This document shows positions 34,790-44,256 of a stretch of 64,000 bases of DNA, piece after piece. The DNA is from Lederbergia graminis (GTDB lineage Bacteria > Bacillota > Bacilli > Bacillales > Bacillaceae_C), in assembly GCF_042655485.1 (NCBI RefSeq), contig NZ_JBHSMC010000016.1, forward strand, positions 1 through 64,000, in the 5' to 3' direction. The notes under the pieces were generated by a model. It had not been told where the DNA came from. It was given only the letters and a program-made list of their open reading frames with translations, and ran no database searches. The translations under genes were made by a program, and so were the position numbers. Position 1 is the first letter of the stretch; every line of letters starts with the position of its first letter.

Positions 34790-36058
34790 ATGAAAAAGTA
34801 TTCGAAGGAAGAAAGAAGTTGGGTACTTTACGATGTTGCCAATTCAGCCTACGCGCTCATTATTTCCGCTGCAGTTTTCCCGATTTTCTATAAATCCGTA
34901 GCAGCTAGCGCAGGAGTAAGTAATGATGATTCGACAGCTTATCTCGGTTATACGATTGGAATCGCTACATTTATCTTAGCAATGCTATCACCTATATTAG
35001 GGACCATCGCCGATTATCGCGGATTAAAGAAAAAATTCTTTAGCTTCTTCTTTATTCTCGGTACTCTCTCTACTGCAGCACTCGCTTTTATCCCTAGTGA
35101 TCAATGGATTCTATTATTAGCTTGTTATACGATAACTGCGATTGGTTTTTCTGGAGCGAATGTATTTTACGATGCTTTTCTCGTAGACGTCTCTTCTGAA
35201 GAACGTATGAATGAAGTATCTGCACGAGGTTTTGGCTTTGGATATATAGGAGGTACCATTCCTTTTGTCGTAAGTATCGCACTTATTCTTTTAGCACAAA
35301 AAGAAATGCTTCCTTTTTCGGATGCAATCGCTAGTAAAATATCATTTGTAATTACTGCAGTCTGGTGGGGGCTGTTCACAATTCCCATGTTAAAAAATGT
35401 CTACCAAAAATATTATATTGAACGTGAGCCGAATCCGATTGGAAAAAGCTTTAAACGTCTAAGTCAAACATTCAGTGACATTCGGAAATACCGGACATTA
35501 TTTTTATTCTTAATTGCCTATTTCTTTTATATTGATGGAGTTGGAACAATTATTAAAATGTCTACTGCCTATGGGACGGATTTGGGCATTAAATCTGAAA
35601 GTCTGCTAATCATTTTATTTCTAACACAAATTATTGCAGCACCATTCACCATTTTGTTTGGAAAACTCGCTAAAAAATACTCAGAGAAAAAAATGCTTTA
35701 CGTCGGAATTATTATCTATATTATCGTATGTGTGTATGCCTTTTTCATTAAATCCGTGCTTGATTTCTGGATATTAGCAATGCTGGTTGGAACTTCACAA
35801 GGAGGCATCCAGGCACTAAGTAGATCTTATTATGCACAAATGGTTCCGAAAGAAAAGTCCAATGAGTTTTTCGGATTTTATAATATTATCGGGAAGTTCG
35901 CTGCTGTTATGGGGCCGGTCTTAATGGGGATAACTACACAAATTACAGGAAACTCCTCCTACGGTGTATTTAGTCTCGTTATATTATTCATTATTGGTAT
36001 TTTCATTCTTGTACGCGTACCAAACCCGAAAGAAGATGCAACTGTTGAGATTAATTGA
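34790..36058 (+). CDS. MFS transporter, UMF1 (Atg22-like) family
   Basis: 422 aa with 12 predicted membrane helices. The N-terminus ERSWVLYDVANSAYALIISA and the loop GTIADYRGLKKK are signatures of UMF1 proteins, which are proposed to export amino acids or small metabolites. AGGAGAG lies eight bases before ATG 34790; the TTG at 34766 has no ribosome site. A strong terminator follows. It is 88 bp after the phosphodiesterase gene, with its own possible promoter in between. Confidence 0.9.
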   Translation: MKKYSKEERSWVLYDVANSAYALIISAAVFPIFYKSVAASAGVSNDDSTAYLGYTIGIATFILAMLSPILGTIADYRGLKKKFFSFFFILGTLSTAALAFIPSDQWILLLACYTITAIGFSGANVFYDAFLVDVSSEERMNEVSARGFGFGYIGGTIPFVVSIALILLAQKEMLPFSDAIASKISFVITAVWWGLFTIPMLKNVYQKYYIEREPNPIGKSFKRLSQTFSDIRKYRTLFLFLIAYFFYIDGVGTIIKMSTAYGTDLGIKSESLLIILFLTQIIAAPFTILFGKLAKKYSEKKMLYVGIIIYIIVCVYAFFIKSVLDFWILAMLVGTSQGGIQALSRSYYAQMVPKEKSNEFFGFYNIIGKFAAVMGPVLMGITTQITGNSSYGVFSLVILFIIGIFILVRVPNPKEDATVEIN

Positions 36059-36080
36059 TGAAAAATAGACTTAATGAAGG

Positions 36081-36130
36081 AAAAGACGACTTAAAAATCA
36101 CATTTGTGAGTTTTAAAGTCGTCTTTTTTT
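36081..36130 (+). terminator. Terminator after UMF1 gene
   Basis: AAAAGACGACTT (36081-36092) pairs with AAGTCGTCTTTT (36116-36127) and is followed by a run of T residues to 36130; an inner TCACA/TGTGA pair extends the stem. Confidence 0.88.
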
Positions 36131-36195
36131 AGCCATGTTTTAGGAACAAGTAAAGAATGGTAACTTTTAAGTGCACTGAACATGAGCTGTTCGTT

Positions 36196-36301
36196 ACTAT
36201 AAAAGCTCTGTTAAACTCTGTTGTTGATTTTCGCTCCTGTACACTTGCTACAATCAACTAAGATGTTGACAACAATGAACTTTAACAGAGCCACTATAAA
36301 A
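36196..36301. mobile_element. MITE-like element with terminal inverted repeats and 9-bp direct repeats
   Basis: An 88-bp insert (36205-36292) begins GCTCTGTTAAA and ends TTTAACAGAGCC, its reverse complement over 11 bases. It is flanked on both sides by ACTATAAAA (36196-36204 and 36293-36301), as expected for a target-site duplication. Inside, TGTTGTTGA and CAACAATGA extend the fold. There is no open frame, so it would need a transposase supplied in trans. The end sequence is loosely like IS6-family termini, but I cannot assign a family. Confidence 0.68.
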
Positions 36302-36314
36302 AGTTCTCTCTTGT

Positions 36315-37742
36315 TTATTTGTTGAACTTACCGTCAGCTATGATAATGTCGGCGTAACCAACTGCTGATTCTGTTCTGGCAGATATGATATGTATCACGG
36401 ATGATCCTTTTGTTTCAAATGTAACTTCTTGGATTTCATTAGGTGTAAGTGTTAATTCTTTTAAAATTGTACCTGAAAAGTCAGGCTCAAGTAATTTCCC
36501 ATTATCTCCAAATTTTAAATCATCTGCAACAAAATATACCTTTATATCTTGATTAACGAATCGATTGTCATGCTTAATCGAAAGTGTTGCAGTAAATGTC
36601 GAAAACCCATCAGAGTATAATTTGACCAATTGCTGATCTCTATAAAGAGCACCTGTATAGTCTGATGGAACCATGATTGATTTTGCATTATAATATGTAT
36701 TTCCTAATATATCGGTTAATCCAGATTCTGAAGGGACCTGTACTCCGATGCTAGGTGCATTTAATAGATTTGTAAAGAGTTGATCCGTTACGCTCTCATT
36801 TGGTAACGAAACTATTTTCATTTCATTCTCATACGACTTTCCGGAAAATAATGATAAATTGATTTTTCGATCTAATAACACTAGATGAACATATGGACTA
36901 TGTTGTGAGATAAAACCAACATCAAATTTCAGGTTTATTTCTTTTGGAATTCCAGCAAAGTACTCATTCTCAATCTTAGATTTATAACTTTCCTCTGTAA
37001 AGGGATTATACAAATAAGCATTGGTAGCCTTCAGTTTCACATCTTCATTATAAGTAACATCTGCCTTTACTTTTAGGGCATGATCACCGTATGTAATTTC
37101 TTTAAAAGTAATCGTTTTATAGGGGTCTTTTAGCTCGGGTAATTCTTGTGGATTACTAATATATTGAATTAGCCCAGGAACCTCCATAGATTGAGTTGTT
37201 TCCTCTAATACAAATTTCTTCACTTCCATATCTTTGTTCTTTTTATTAATGGAAAAATCGATTCGTGCAATTGAGGTTCCTGTTACATCACTAAAATTGT
37301 AAAGTATGTATAGGCCATCCTCTGCCATTCGCGTTTCCGTACTGAAATTGGAAAAATCGTTACCATCATCTGTAATAATTTTTAGACTTGGTTCTATATT
37401 ATTCCATACCCTCTGTAAATTACCGGTAAATCTAACTGCTATTTTGGCACTTCCATTTTGTAGCTTTTCACCTACAAGTATAACCTTACCATTCTCAACT
37501 TCATGTAATACAATGTCACGCTTATTTAATGTGATATTACCTATCGCAAAAAACGGGTTATATTCTTCCTCCAGCTCTTTGTTATCAACATTTTCTTCCG
37601 TTTTATCTTTCTCTTCAACTTGAGCAATATCATCTTGCTTTTCAATCTGTGCGTCCTTCTCTGAATTCTGCTCTGTGTCATCTGCGCTACAAGCTACTAG
37701 AATGATAGATAATAATAAAACTAAAAATAAATGCCTTTTCAT
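36315..37742 (-). CDS. Predicted lipoprotein of unknown function
   Basis: 475 aa. Signal peptide with lipobox LVAC (Cys18), then an acidic, Lys/Glu/Asp-rich linker to about residue 55. The rest is predicted beta-rich, with NITLNKRDIVLHEVENGKVILVGE and DVGFISQHSPYVHLVLLDR, suggesting repeated beta-sandwich domains. I do not recognise a family. ATG 37742 follows AGGAGGT. Surface-exposed on the outer face of the membrane. It is the only gene between the MITE-like element and the next lipoprotein. Confidence 0.85.
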   Translation of the reverse strand: MKRHLFLVLLLSIILVACSADDTEQNSEKDAQIEKQDDIAQVEEKDKTEENVDNKELEEEYNPFFAIGNITLNKRDIVLHEVENGKVILVGEKLQNGSAKIAVRFTGNLQRVWNNIEPSLKIITDDGNDFSNFSTETRMAEDGLYILYNFSDVTGTSIARIDFSINKKNKDMEVKKFVLEETTQSMEVPGLIQYISNPQELPELKDPYKTITFKEITYGDHALKVKADVTYNEDVKLKATNAYLYNPFTEESYKSKIENEYFAGIPKEINLKFDVGFISQHSPYVHLVLLDRKINLSLFSGKSYENEMKIVSLPNESVTDQLFTNLLNAPSIGVQVPSESGLTDILGNTYYNAKSIMVPSDYTGALYRDQQLVKLYSDGFSTFTATLSIKHDNRFVNQDIKVYFVADDLKFGDNGKLLEPDFSGTILKELTLTPNEIQEVTFETKGSSVIHIISARTESAVGYADIIIADGKFNK

Positions 37743-37845
37743 AACTACCTCCTATAAGTGGTATAATTTTCTGAAATATTATAACACACTCACATAGGTC
37801 ATTGGCACTAATATGCATCTAATCATCAGGATATTTGTAGTAAGC

Positions 37846-37884
37846 AAAAAGGAGTAGAACCCACTAAAGTGGTCTGCTCCTTTT
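37846..37884 (-). terminator. Terminator after lipoprotein 37887-38480
   Basis: On the minus strand AGGAGCAGACCACTTTAG pairs with the later CTACTCCT through the arms AGGAGTAG/CTGCTCCT, followed by five T residues. Confidence 0.75.
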
Positions 37885-37886
37885 CC

Positions 37887-38480
37887 TTATTGATATTTCT
37901 CCATATGTTCATTGTACGCATCTTTTAAAGCGAAGTTTTGATCATTCATCCACTTAATTGTTTCTTGTACTTTTTCATCTTTTTCTAGTAAATCTTGTAC
38001 CTGTTTCTGTACTTCCTCGTCGTGTTTTGCTATTTCATCTGGAAGCTTCTTAATGTCCCATGCATATTGATACTGGCCATCGACATCAAGTAATGGAATT
38101 TGTGCAGTGATATAATTGATTGTGTTGCCGTCTTTATCTATTAACTTATTAATCAACAGCATGAGAGAATAATTTTCTACTGTTACTTTTCCAATAATTT
38201 TCTCTACTTCAATCGATATATCTGTACTTTCCATCTGGATTTTTAGTTGATCAATCGCTGATTCTAGAATAGCTTGCTGTCCTTCAAATGCGTTGTCATA
38301 AATCGTCTCTTCTTCCCCATTTTTGATAGCATCAAAAAAGAAATAAACCATTTCTTCATCAGTATAACCAGCTAGTACACTATCATTTTTTTCCACATTG
38401 GTCTTTTCCTTACCTTCATTGTTAGAGCATCCAGCAATAACCACGAACATGATTGAAAACATTATGAGCAGGCGTTTCAT
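37887..38480 (-). CDS. Predicted small lipoprotein of unknown function
   Basis: 197 aa. Signal peptide with lipobox VIAGC (Cys17 from the chosen start), then an acidic linker. The mature domain (GYTDEEMVYFFFDAIKNGEEE, LMLLINKLIDKDGNTINYIT) has the alpha-beta pattern of NTF2-like or DUF5105-type lipoproteins and ends in a long charged helix. I start at ATG 38480, preceded by GAAAGTGAG; a GTG at 38495 gives an unlikely charged N-terminus. It follows the ABC exporter gene by 40 bp and could be co-transcribed with it. Confidence 0.8.
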   Translation of the reverse strand: MKRLLIMFSIMFVVIAGCSNNEGKEKTNVEKNDSVLAGYTDEEMVYFFFDAIKNGEEETIYDNAFEGQQAILESAIDQLKIQMESTDISIEVEKIIGKVTVENYSLMLLINKLIDKDGNTINYITAQIPLLDVDGQYQYAWDIKKLPDEIAKHDEEVQKQVQDLLEKDEKVQETIKWMNDQNFALKDAYNEHMEKYQ

Positions 38481-38520
38481 ATTATTTAATCTCACTTTCT
38501 GTTATAAGATTTTCATCCTA

Positions 38521-40368
38521 CTACATGGCAGCTTGTGCGGACATAGCATTTGTTTGCAATTCGTAATAGAAGCCTTTTTGTTTCATTAGCTCCTCGTGAT
38601 TTCCACGTTCTAAAATACCGCCATCTTTGATGACGAGAATTTGATCGGCTTCACGAATCGTACTAAGACGGTGTGCAATAACAAAGCTAGTACGTCCCTT
38701 CATAAGCGTTTTCATTGCAGCCTGAATTTGACTCTCTGTGCGCGTATCGATACTACTTGTTGCTTCATCCAGAATTAATATATCTGGATCTGCTAGTATC
38801 GCCCGAGCAATCGTAATTAACTGGCGCTGTCCATGACTTAAATTACCACCATCAGCTGTTAGTTCTGATAAATAGCCATTTGGTAGTTTTCGGATAAAAC
38901 TATCCGCATTTGCCATCTTAGCAGCTTCCACTACCTCTTCATCTGTCGCATCTAAGCGACCATACCGTATATTTTCCATAATAGATCCACTAAACAGGAA
39001 AGCATCTTGGAGAACTATTCCAATACGACGTCGTACGCTATTTCGATCAAACATTTTTATATCTGTACCATCTATCATTATACTACCATTTTCAATATCG
39101 TAAAACCTTGTTAACAAGTTAATAATGGTTGTTTTTCCTGCTCCGGTAGGGCCGACTAATGCAATGTTTTGTCCTTTTTCAGCAATAAAAGAAACATTTT
39201 TTAATACTTTTCCATCTGCTGCATTATAAGAAAAATCAACTTGTTCAAAAGCAATCGAATGTTTTATCGCTGGAAGAGGTGGTAGTTTACTATGTTCAAT
39301 ATCTTCTTCTACTTCATCCATTACTTCAAATATCCGCTCTGCACCAGCAATCGCTGATTGAAGTAAATTGAATTGAGTAGCTAGCTCATTTATCGGTCGA
39401 CTAAACTGCTTGGAATAGTTAAGAAATGCGACTACCACACCAACTGTTACGACATCCCCCTGTATAGCTAACCAACCACCGATGGCCGCGATAAGTGCAA
39501 AGCTTAAATTATTGATAAAGTTCATGGATGGTCCCATAACACCTGTAAAGATCTGTGCCTTTTTCGCCACATCTCTAAGTGCCCGGTTTTTTTCCTGAAA
39601 TTGCTCCACTACCTTACCTTCCCTGCGGTACACTTTAATTACTTTTTGACCAGACACTGTCTCCTCAATAAAACCATTCAGTGCTCCGAGCTCTTTTTGC
39701 TGGCGACTAAAAAAATTTCTTGTGAAAGAGGCAACGTTTTTCGTAAACAAAATGACTATCGGAATAATGATCATGCTAACCAGTGTAAGCCACACATTCA
39801 TTGCTAACATGAAAATAACGACCCCTACTAATGTCAGAATACTATTAATGAATTGGGCAGCACTTTGATTCAGTGTATTAGAAACAGTATCCATATCATT
39901 CGTTGTTCTACTCATCAACTCACCATGAGTCGTTTTATCAAAAAATGGAATAGGGAGCTTTTGTAGCTTGTCAAATAGGTCACTACGCATATCACGAACT
40001 GTATGTTGAGACACGGTTGCCATGATGTGCATTTGCAACCAAGAAAATATAGAGCTACAAATATAGACAGAAAGTAATACGAAACAAAGCGTTACTAGTC
40101 CATCATAATCACGCGGGATAATATATTCATCGATAGATTTCCCAATCAAATATGGGCCAACTAACATTAACAAAGAGCTAATCGCAGTAAAGAGTGTAAC
40201 AGAGATTAACCCTATTTTCTGCTTTCGTAAGTATCCCCATAGACGTTTTAACGTTTCTTTCGTATTTTTCGGCTTTACCACTGGCCCAGTTGGAACTCGT
40301 CTACCTGGTCCACGCTGGAAAACTGGAGGATTATTATCTGCAGGTTTTCCACTTCTTTCATTAGCCAT
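38521..40368 (-). CDS. ABC exporter half-transporter, consensus-site subunit (YfiC-like)
   Basis: 615 aa. An N-terminal cytoplasmic extension of about 35 residues precedes six membrane helices, then a nucleotide-binding domain with Walker A GPTGAGKTT, signature LSHGQ (His replacing the usual Gly), Walker B ILILDEATSSID with catalytic Glu, and switch IAHRLS. It overlaps the partner gene by eight bases and should form a heterodimer with it. The pair, with an upstream MarR regulator, resembles B. subtilis YfiBC-type or LmrCD-type multidrug exporters. Confidence 0.92.
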   Translation of the reverse strand: MANERSGKPADNNPPVFQRGPGRRVPTGPVVKPKNTKETLKRLWGYLRKQKIGLISVTLFTAISSLLMLVGPYLIGKSIDEYIIPRDYDGLVTLCFVLLSVYICSSIFSWLQMHIMATVSQHTVRDMRSDLFDKLQKLPIPFFDKTTHGELMSRTTNDMDTVSNTLNQSAAQFINSILTLVGVVIFMLAMNVWLTLVSMIIIPIVILFTKNVASFTRNFFSRQQKELGALNGFIEETVSGQKVIKVYRREGKVVEQFQEKNRALRDVAKKAQIFTGVMGPSMNFINNLSFALIAAIGGWLAIQGDVVTVGVVVAFLNYSKQFSRPINELATQFNLLQSAIAGAERIFEVMDEVEEDIEHSKLPPLPAIKHSIAFEQVDFSYNAADGKVLKNVSFIAEKGQNIALVGPTGAGKTTIINLLTRFYDIENGSIMIDGTDIKMFDRNSVRRRIGIVLQDAFLFSGSIMENIRYGRLDATDEEVVEAAKMANADSFIRKLPNGYLSELTADGGNLSHGQRQLITIARAILADPDILILDEATSSIDTRTESQIQAAMKTLMKGRTSFVIAHRLSTIREADQILVIKDGGILERGNHEELMKQKGFYYELQTNAMSAQAAM

Positions 40369-42091
40369 TGATTACTTCCTCCTTCCTTTGCTGTGATTGA
40401 TAGATTTCCTGATATATTGAACTTGAAGCAAGCAATTGCTCATGTTTCCCTTGAGCAACAATCTCCCCGTCTTCTAGCACAATAATAAAATCTGCATCGA
40501 CAACAGAAGAAATACGTTGCGCAATAATGATACAAGTGCTGTTACTCCAGTCTGTTTTTAATGCTTGTTGAATGGCGGCTTCTGTCTTCACATCCACTGC
40601 ACTCGTACTATCGTCCAAAATTAATATTTTTGGTCTTAATAGTAATGCCCTCGCAATCGCAATTCTTTGCTTTTGACCACCAGATAGATTCACACCACGT
40701 TGGCCAAGAACCGTTTCGTATCCATTCGGCATTTTACGAATAAATTCATGTGCTTGGGCAGCAACTGCAGCTGCTTCTACTTCTTCCTGTGTTGCATCTG
40801 GTTTTCCAAAACTAATATTTTCATAGATGGTTCCACTAAATAAAATCGTTTGCTGTAAGACTAAACCTATATGTTTCCGCAAATCCTCAAAGGGCAGTTC
40901 CAGCACATTTTTACCATCAAGCATAACAACGCCTTCTGTTGGAGCATATAATCCAGGAATAAGGTGAACAAGCGATGATTTTCCAGCTCCTGCTGCACCT
41001 AAAATGGCAACTGTTTTCCCCGGCTTTGCTTCAAAATTAATCGATTTTAACACGTTTGCTTGGCTATTCTCATATGCAAAAGATACATTACGAAATTCAA
41101 CATGTCCTTCGACATGATGTAATCTTTGTGCCCCATTATTATTCTCTTCTGGCTTGATGGCAAGAACTTCATTTACACGGTCTGCAGATGCTCTGGCACG
41201 TGAAACAGCCATTAGGAGATTACTAGCCATCAATACTGAAAACAATACTTGAGTTACATAATTAATAAAGGCAACAAGGTCGCCGACTGGCAAATCCCCC
41301 GCCCATGCTTGTCCAGCACCAAACCAAAGGACAGCTACAATCGTAACATTCATAATTAGCATCATGATGGGCATATTGAGCGCCATTATTCGAAATGACT
41401 TCACAGCAAAATCTGTATAGTCTGTATTACGCTTCCCAAATTTCTCTCTTTCGAAATCTGCTCGAACAAAAGCTTTAACTAAACGAATTCCACGTAAATT
41501 CTCTTGAAGCACATTATTTACAGCATCTAACTTTGCTTGCACTTTCGAAAATAGTGGAAATGCAAAGCGAATTAAACAATAAATTGCAATGAATAATAGT
41601 GGAATGGAAACCGTTAATATTAATGCCAGTTTTGGACTTATAACAATTACCATTACAATACTCCCAATAATTAACATAGGAGTACGCACAAATATTTTTA
41701 ATAACATTTCAATAAAATGCTGTAGCTGGGTCACATCATTTGTTAACCTTGTTACAAGCTGACCACCTGAAAAGCGATCTATCTGTTTAAAGGCAAAGCT
41801 TTGCACACGCTTGAATAAGTCATCCCGTAAATCAGCTGCAAAATAAACAGATGCATAACTTGCAAAAATGGTACATCCGACTCCACCTAGTAAACCAATA
41901 AAAGCGATAAGCAGCATCTTGAGTCCGGTTGATTGTACTAAAGCTAGATTTCCCTTCATGACGCCATCATCGATAATCGATGCCATAAGTTGTGGCTGCA
42001 TTAAATCCATACAAACCTCAATCACCATTAACAACGGTGCTAATATAACAAATAACCAATGTGGTTTTAAATATCGAAATAGTTTTATCAA
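40361..42091 (-). CDS. ABC exporter half-transporter, degenerate-site subunit (YfiB-like)
   Basis: 576 aa; six membrane helices then a nucleotide-binding domain. Walker A GAAGAGKSS and signature LSGGQ are intact, but Walker B reads ILILDDSTSAVD (Asp instead of the catalytic Glu) and the switch reads IAQRIS (Gln instead of His). This is the usual asymmetry of heterodimeric exporters: one composite site hydrolyses ATP, the other mainly binds it. It is preceded by the MarR gene (41-bp gap) and followed with an overlap by its partner. Drug or lipid export is likely; the substrate is unknown. Confidence 0.92.
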   Translation of the reverse strand: MIKLFRYLKPHWLFVILAPLLMVIEVCMDLMQPQLMASIIDDGVMKGNLALVQSTGLKMLLIAFIGLLGGVGCTIFASYASVYFAADLRDDLFKRVQSFAFKQIDRFSGGQLVTRLTNDVTQLQHFIEMLLKIFVRTPMLIIGSIVMVIVISPKLALILTVSIPLLFIAIYCLIRFAFPLFSKVQAKLDAVNNVLQENLRGIRLVKAFVRADFEREKFGKRNTDYTDFAVKSFRIMALNMPIMMLIMNVTIVAVLWFGAGQAWAGDLPVGDLVAFINYVTQVLFSVLMASNLLMAVSRARASADRVNEVLAIKPEENNNGAQRLHHVEGHVEFRNVSFAYENSQANVLKSINFEAKPGKTVAILGAAGAGKSSLVHLIPGLYAPTEGVVMLDGKNVLELPFEDLRKHIGLVLQQTILFSGTIYENISFGKPDATQEEVEAAAVAAQAHEFIRKMPNGYETVLGQRGVNLSGGQKQRIAIARALLLRPKILILDDSTSAVDVKTEAAIQQALKTDWSNSTCIIIAQRISSVVDADFIIVLEDGEIVAQGKHEQLLASSSIYQEIYQSQQRKEEVING

Positions 42092-42131
42092 ACAATTCCC
42101 CTCCTGTGACAGAATTCCCTTCTATGTATGA

Positions 42132-42572
42132 TTATTTATCCATGGTATCTGCTAGATTTGCTTTTACTTTTTCTAACAAGTGAACTAGCTGCTCTTGCTC
42201 ATCTACACTTAATTGTGTAAAAGGGGCCGAGAGAAATTCCATCTTTTTTATAGAGATGTCCTTGATTCCTCTCATTCCCTCATCACTCAATACAACCTCT
42301 TTTATACGTCCATCACCTGTATTGGATTGGCGTTGTACAAGCCCAGAAAGTTCAAGCCTATCAATCATTTGCGACATTGAACTGGAGCGAACTTCGAGCT
42401 TTTCGGCTAATTCACCAATGGTGTGTGGTCTTTTAGACAAGATACGCAAGATAAACCATTGGCTTTTTGTTATATCATTAGAAGCGACGTTATTACGTCC
42501 ATTGCGCTTCATCATTCTTCCAACATATTGAATACTTTCCATGAATCTTTCTAAATAGTGGTTTTCCTCCAC
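42132..42572 (-). CDS. MarR-family transcriptional regulator
   Basis: 146-aa winged-helix protein. ITKSQWFILRILSKRPHTIGELAEKLEV and SSSMSQMIDRLELSGLVQRQ form the helix-turn-helix, and RIKEVVLSDEG the wing. The C-terminal helix would dimerise. It is first in an operon with the two ABC exporter genes and its promoter contains a palindrome, so it is likely an autorepressor relieved by a small ligand. Start is GTG 42572 with AAGGAG nine bases upstream. Confidence 0.93.
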   Translation of the reverse strand: MEENHYLERFMESIQYVGRMMKRNGRNNVASNDITKSQWFILRILSKRPHTIGELAEKLEVRSSSMSQMIDRLELSGLVQRQSNTGDGRIKEVVLSDEGMRGIKDISIKKMEFLSAPFTQLSVDEQEQLVHLLEKVKANLADTMDK

Positions 42573-42596
42573 AAATTATCACTCCTTCGAAAAAAT

Positions 42597-42634
42597 ATTA
42601 TATAGGTATCCTAACTATCTAACAAGCGCTTTCA
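42597..42634 (-). promoter_or_regulatory. MarR-exporter operon promoter with operator palindrome
   Basis: -35 TTGTTA (42620-42625), 17-bp spacer, -10 TATAAT (42597-42602) on the minus strand. TAGGTATCCTA (42603-42613) is a palindrome inside the spacer and a natural MarR site. TGAAAGCGCTTGTT (42621-42634), overlapping the -35, is one base from a CcpA cre consensus. Confidence 0.72.
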
Positions 42635-42651
42635 ATTAATCTATAAAAAAA

Positions 42652-42695
42652 TGCTGCTCCACGACGAATGAAATAGTATCGTCTCAGAAGCAGCA
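42652..42695 (-). terminator. Terminator after small membrane protein gene
   Basis: TGCTGCT (42652-42658) and AGCAGCA (42689-42695) enclose an inner GACGA/TCGTC stem; seven T follow on the minus strand. Confidence 0.82.
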
Positions 42696-42733
42696 CAAAA
42701 AAAATAAATAAAAATAAGAATAAATAATTGCTA

Positions 42734-43018
42734 TTACGCTACAATTTTTCTCTGCATTAACAAGGCTTGATCATTGTCAGAAGCTGGTTCATAGCCTTTT
42801 TCTATAAAACTAATAATTGTTTTCTTATTAGTTGTCCAGCATTGTACAAGGCCCCAGATGCCAATAGTAATAGGATTTAAGAAAATCCACTTTAACACTT
42901 CTCCCCATTGACCGCGGAAGATTGCTACCCAGCCACCAAAGAAAAATGTAGTCCATGAGAAGCCTACTTTTAATTCTTTGACAACGCCAACCTTGTTTTT
43001 TAATTTAACCTTTGCCAA
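42734..43018 (-). CDS. Small membrane protein of unknown function
   Basis: 94 aa with TTG start at 43018; AGAAGGG lies six bases upstream and MAKVKLKNKVG begins a basic N-terminus. Two hydrophobic segments (WTTFFFGGWVAIFRG and WIFLNPITIGIWGLVQCW) form a hairpin in the membrane, and the tail KGYEPASDN is polar. Short proteins with FSWTTFFFGGW and a KGY(E/K)PA tail are widespread and often annotated DUF2628/HrgC-like, but no role is established. It has its own terminator and stands alone. Confidence 0.75.
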   Translation of the reverse strand: MAKVKLKNKVGVVKELKVGFSWTTFFFGGWVAIFRGQWGEVLKWIFLNPITIGIWGLVQCWTTNKKTIISFIEKGYEPASDNDQALLMQRKIVA

Positions 43019-43204
43019 ATTACACCCTTCTTTCTTTCTAGTAAAATAGTACAAATTCAGTATATCAAATTACCTAGAGATTTGTACTAGAAATATCTAC
43101 ATTTCATGGATAATAAAAAATCTTCAGTAAATGATTATTAATAATTGCCTTCATATGTAAATATAGGTAATCTATATATATAAAATTCTAGGAGGCTATT
43201 ACAC

Positions 43205-44131
43205 GTGAAATACTTTCCAATTAAGGGTACTAATTTAAATGTTTCCAATATTGTTATGGGTAATATGCGTTTAACACAGCTTTCTCTATCTGAAGTAGAA
43301 CACTTGATTAGAACATCAATGGATGAGGGAATAAATTTCTTTGACCACGCAGATATTTATGGTGGTGGTAAGTGTGAAGAATTATTTGCAGATGCAATTC
43401 AAATGAATTCTAGCATTCGCGAAAAAATGATCTTGCAAAGCAAGTGTGGCATTAACACAAAAGATAATATGTATGATTTTTCAAAAGAGCATATTCTAAA
43501 GTCAGTAGATGGCATTTTAAAAAGATTAAAAACGGATTATTTAGACATCCTACTTCTCCATCGCCCAGATCCTTTAATGGAACCAGAAGAAATTGCAGAA
43601 GCATTTGATGAGTTACATAACAGTGGGAAAGTACACTATTTCGGTGTATCTAACTTCAATCCTATGCAAATTGAGTTATTACAGAAGTATATTTCTCATA
43701 AACTAGTTGTGAACCAATTGCAACTTAGTGTCACTCATACACCAATGATTGACTCGGGAGTAGCGATTAATATGCACCATGATCAATCTATTAATCGAGA
43801 TAGTAGTATTCTAGAATATTGCCGACTACACGATATTACGGTTCAAGCTTGGTCTCCATTCCAAAATGGCTTCTTCCAAGGTCCATTCCTTGGTGATTTA
43901 GAGAAATTCCCTAAATTAAATGAACTAATAGACCAGCTTGCTGAAAAATATGAAGTAACAAACACAGCTATTGCAACAGCTTGGATTACACGTCACCCAG
44001 CAAACATTCAAGTTGTACTAGGAACAACAAAAGCACAGCGTATTCAAGATGCATGTGCTGGATCTGACATTCCTTTAACAAGAAAAGAATGGTATGACAT
44101 TTATAAAGCTGCTGGGAATATTATTCCTTAA
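43205..44131 (+). CDS. Aldo/keto reductase
   Basis: 308 aa, typical length of the YdhF-like group. Catalytic tetrad is visible: Asp47 and Tyr52 in FFDHADIYGGG, Lys81 in LQSKCG, and His in LLLHRPDP. The NADPH pocket has VQAWSPFQNG and VVLGTTKAQRIQD. It should reduce an aldehyde or ketone with NADPH. GTG start 43205 with AGGAGG nine bases before. Monocistronic, followed by a terminator and the second 52-bp array. Confidence 0.92.
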   Translation: MKYFPIKGTNLNVSNIVMGNMRLTQLSLSEVEHLIRTSMDEGINFFDHADIYGGGKCEELFADAIQMNSSIREKMILQSKCGINTKDNMYDFSKEHILKSVDGILKRLKTDYLDILLLHRPDPLMEPEEIAEAFDELHNSGKVHYFGVSNFNPMQIELLQKYISHKLVVNQLQLSVTHTPMIDSGVAINMHHDQSINRDSSILEYCRLHDITVQAWSPFQNGFFQGPFLGDLEKFPKLNELIDQLAEKYEVTNTAIATAWITRHPANIQVVLGTTKAQRIQDACAGSDIPLTRKEWYDIYKAAGNIIP

Positions 44132-44146
44132 TTTATAGTAGTGAGG

Positions 44147-44192
44147 GGTCTCCTGGACCATTTGAAATTAATTGTCTAGGAGATTCTTTTTT
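44147..44192 (+). terminator. Terminator after aldo/keto reductase
   Basis: TCTCCTGGA (about 44150-44158) pairs with TCTAGGAGA (44175-44183) with one mismatch, followed by TTCTTTTTTTT. Confidence 0.8.
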
Positions 44193-44256
44193 TTATGGAA
44201 AAATGAGGTGGGAATAGTTGAAAAGTAGTACTAATGTTAAAGTGCGATTTAATAAT

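Noticed and set aside
36205..36292. Terminator
   Set aside because: The inverted ends could pair, but the spacing, lack of a T-run and exact flanking direct repeats fit an inserted element better.
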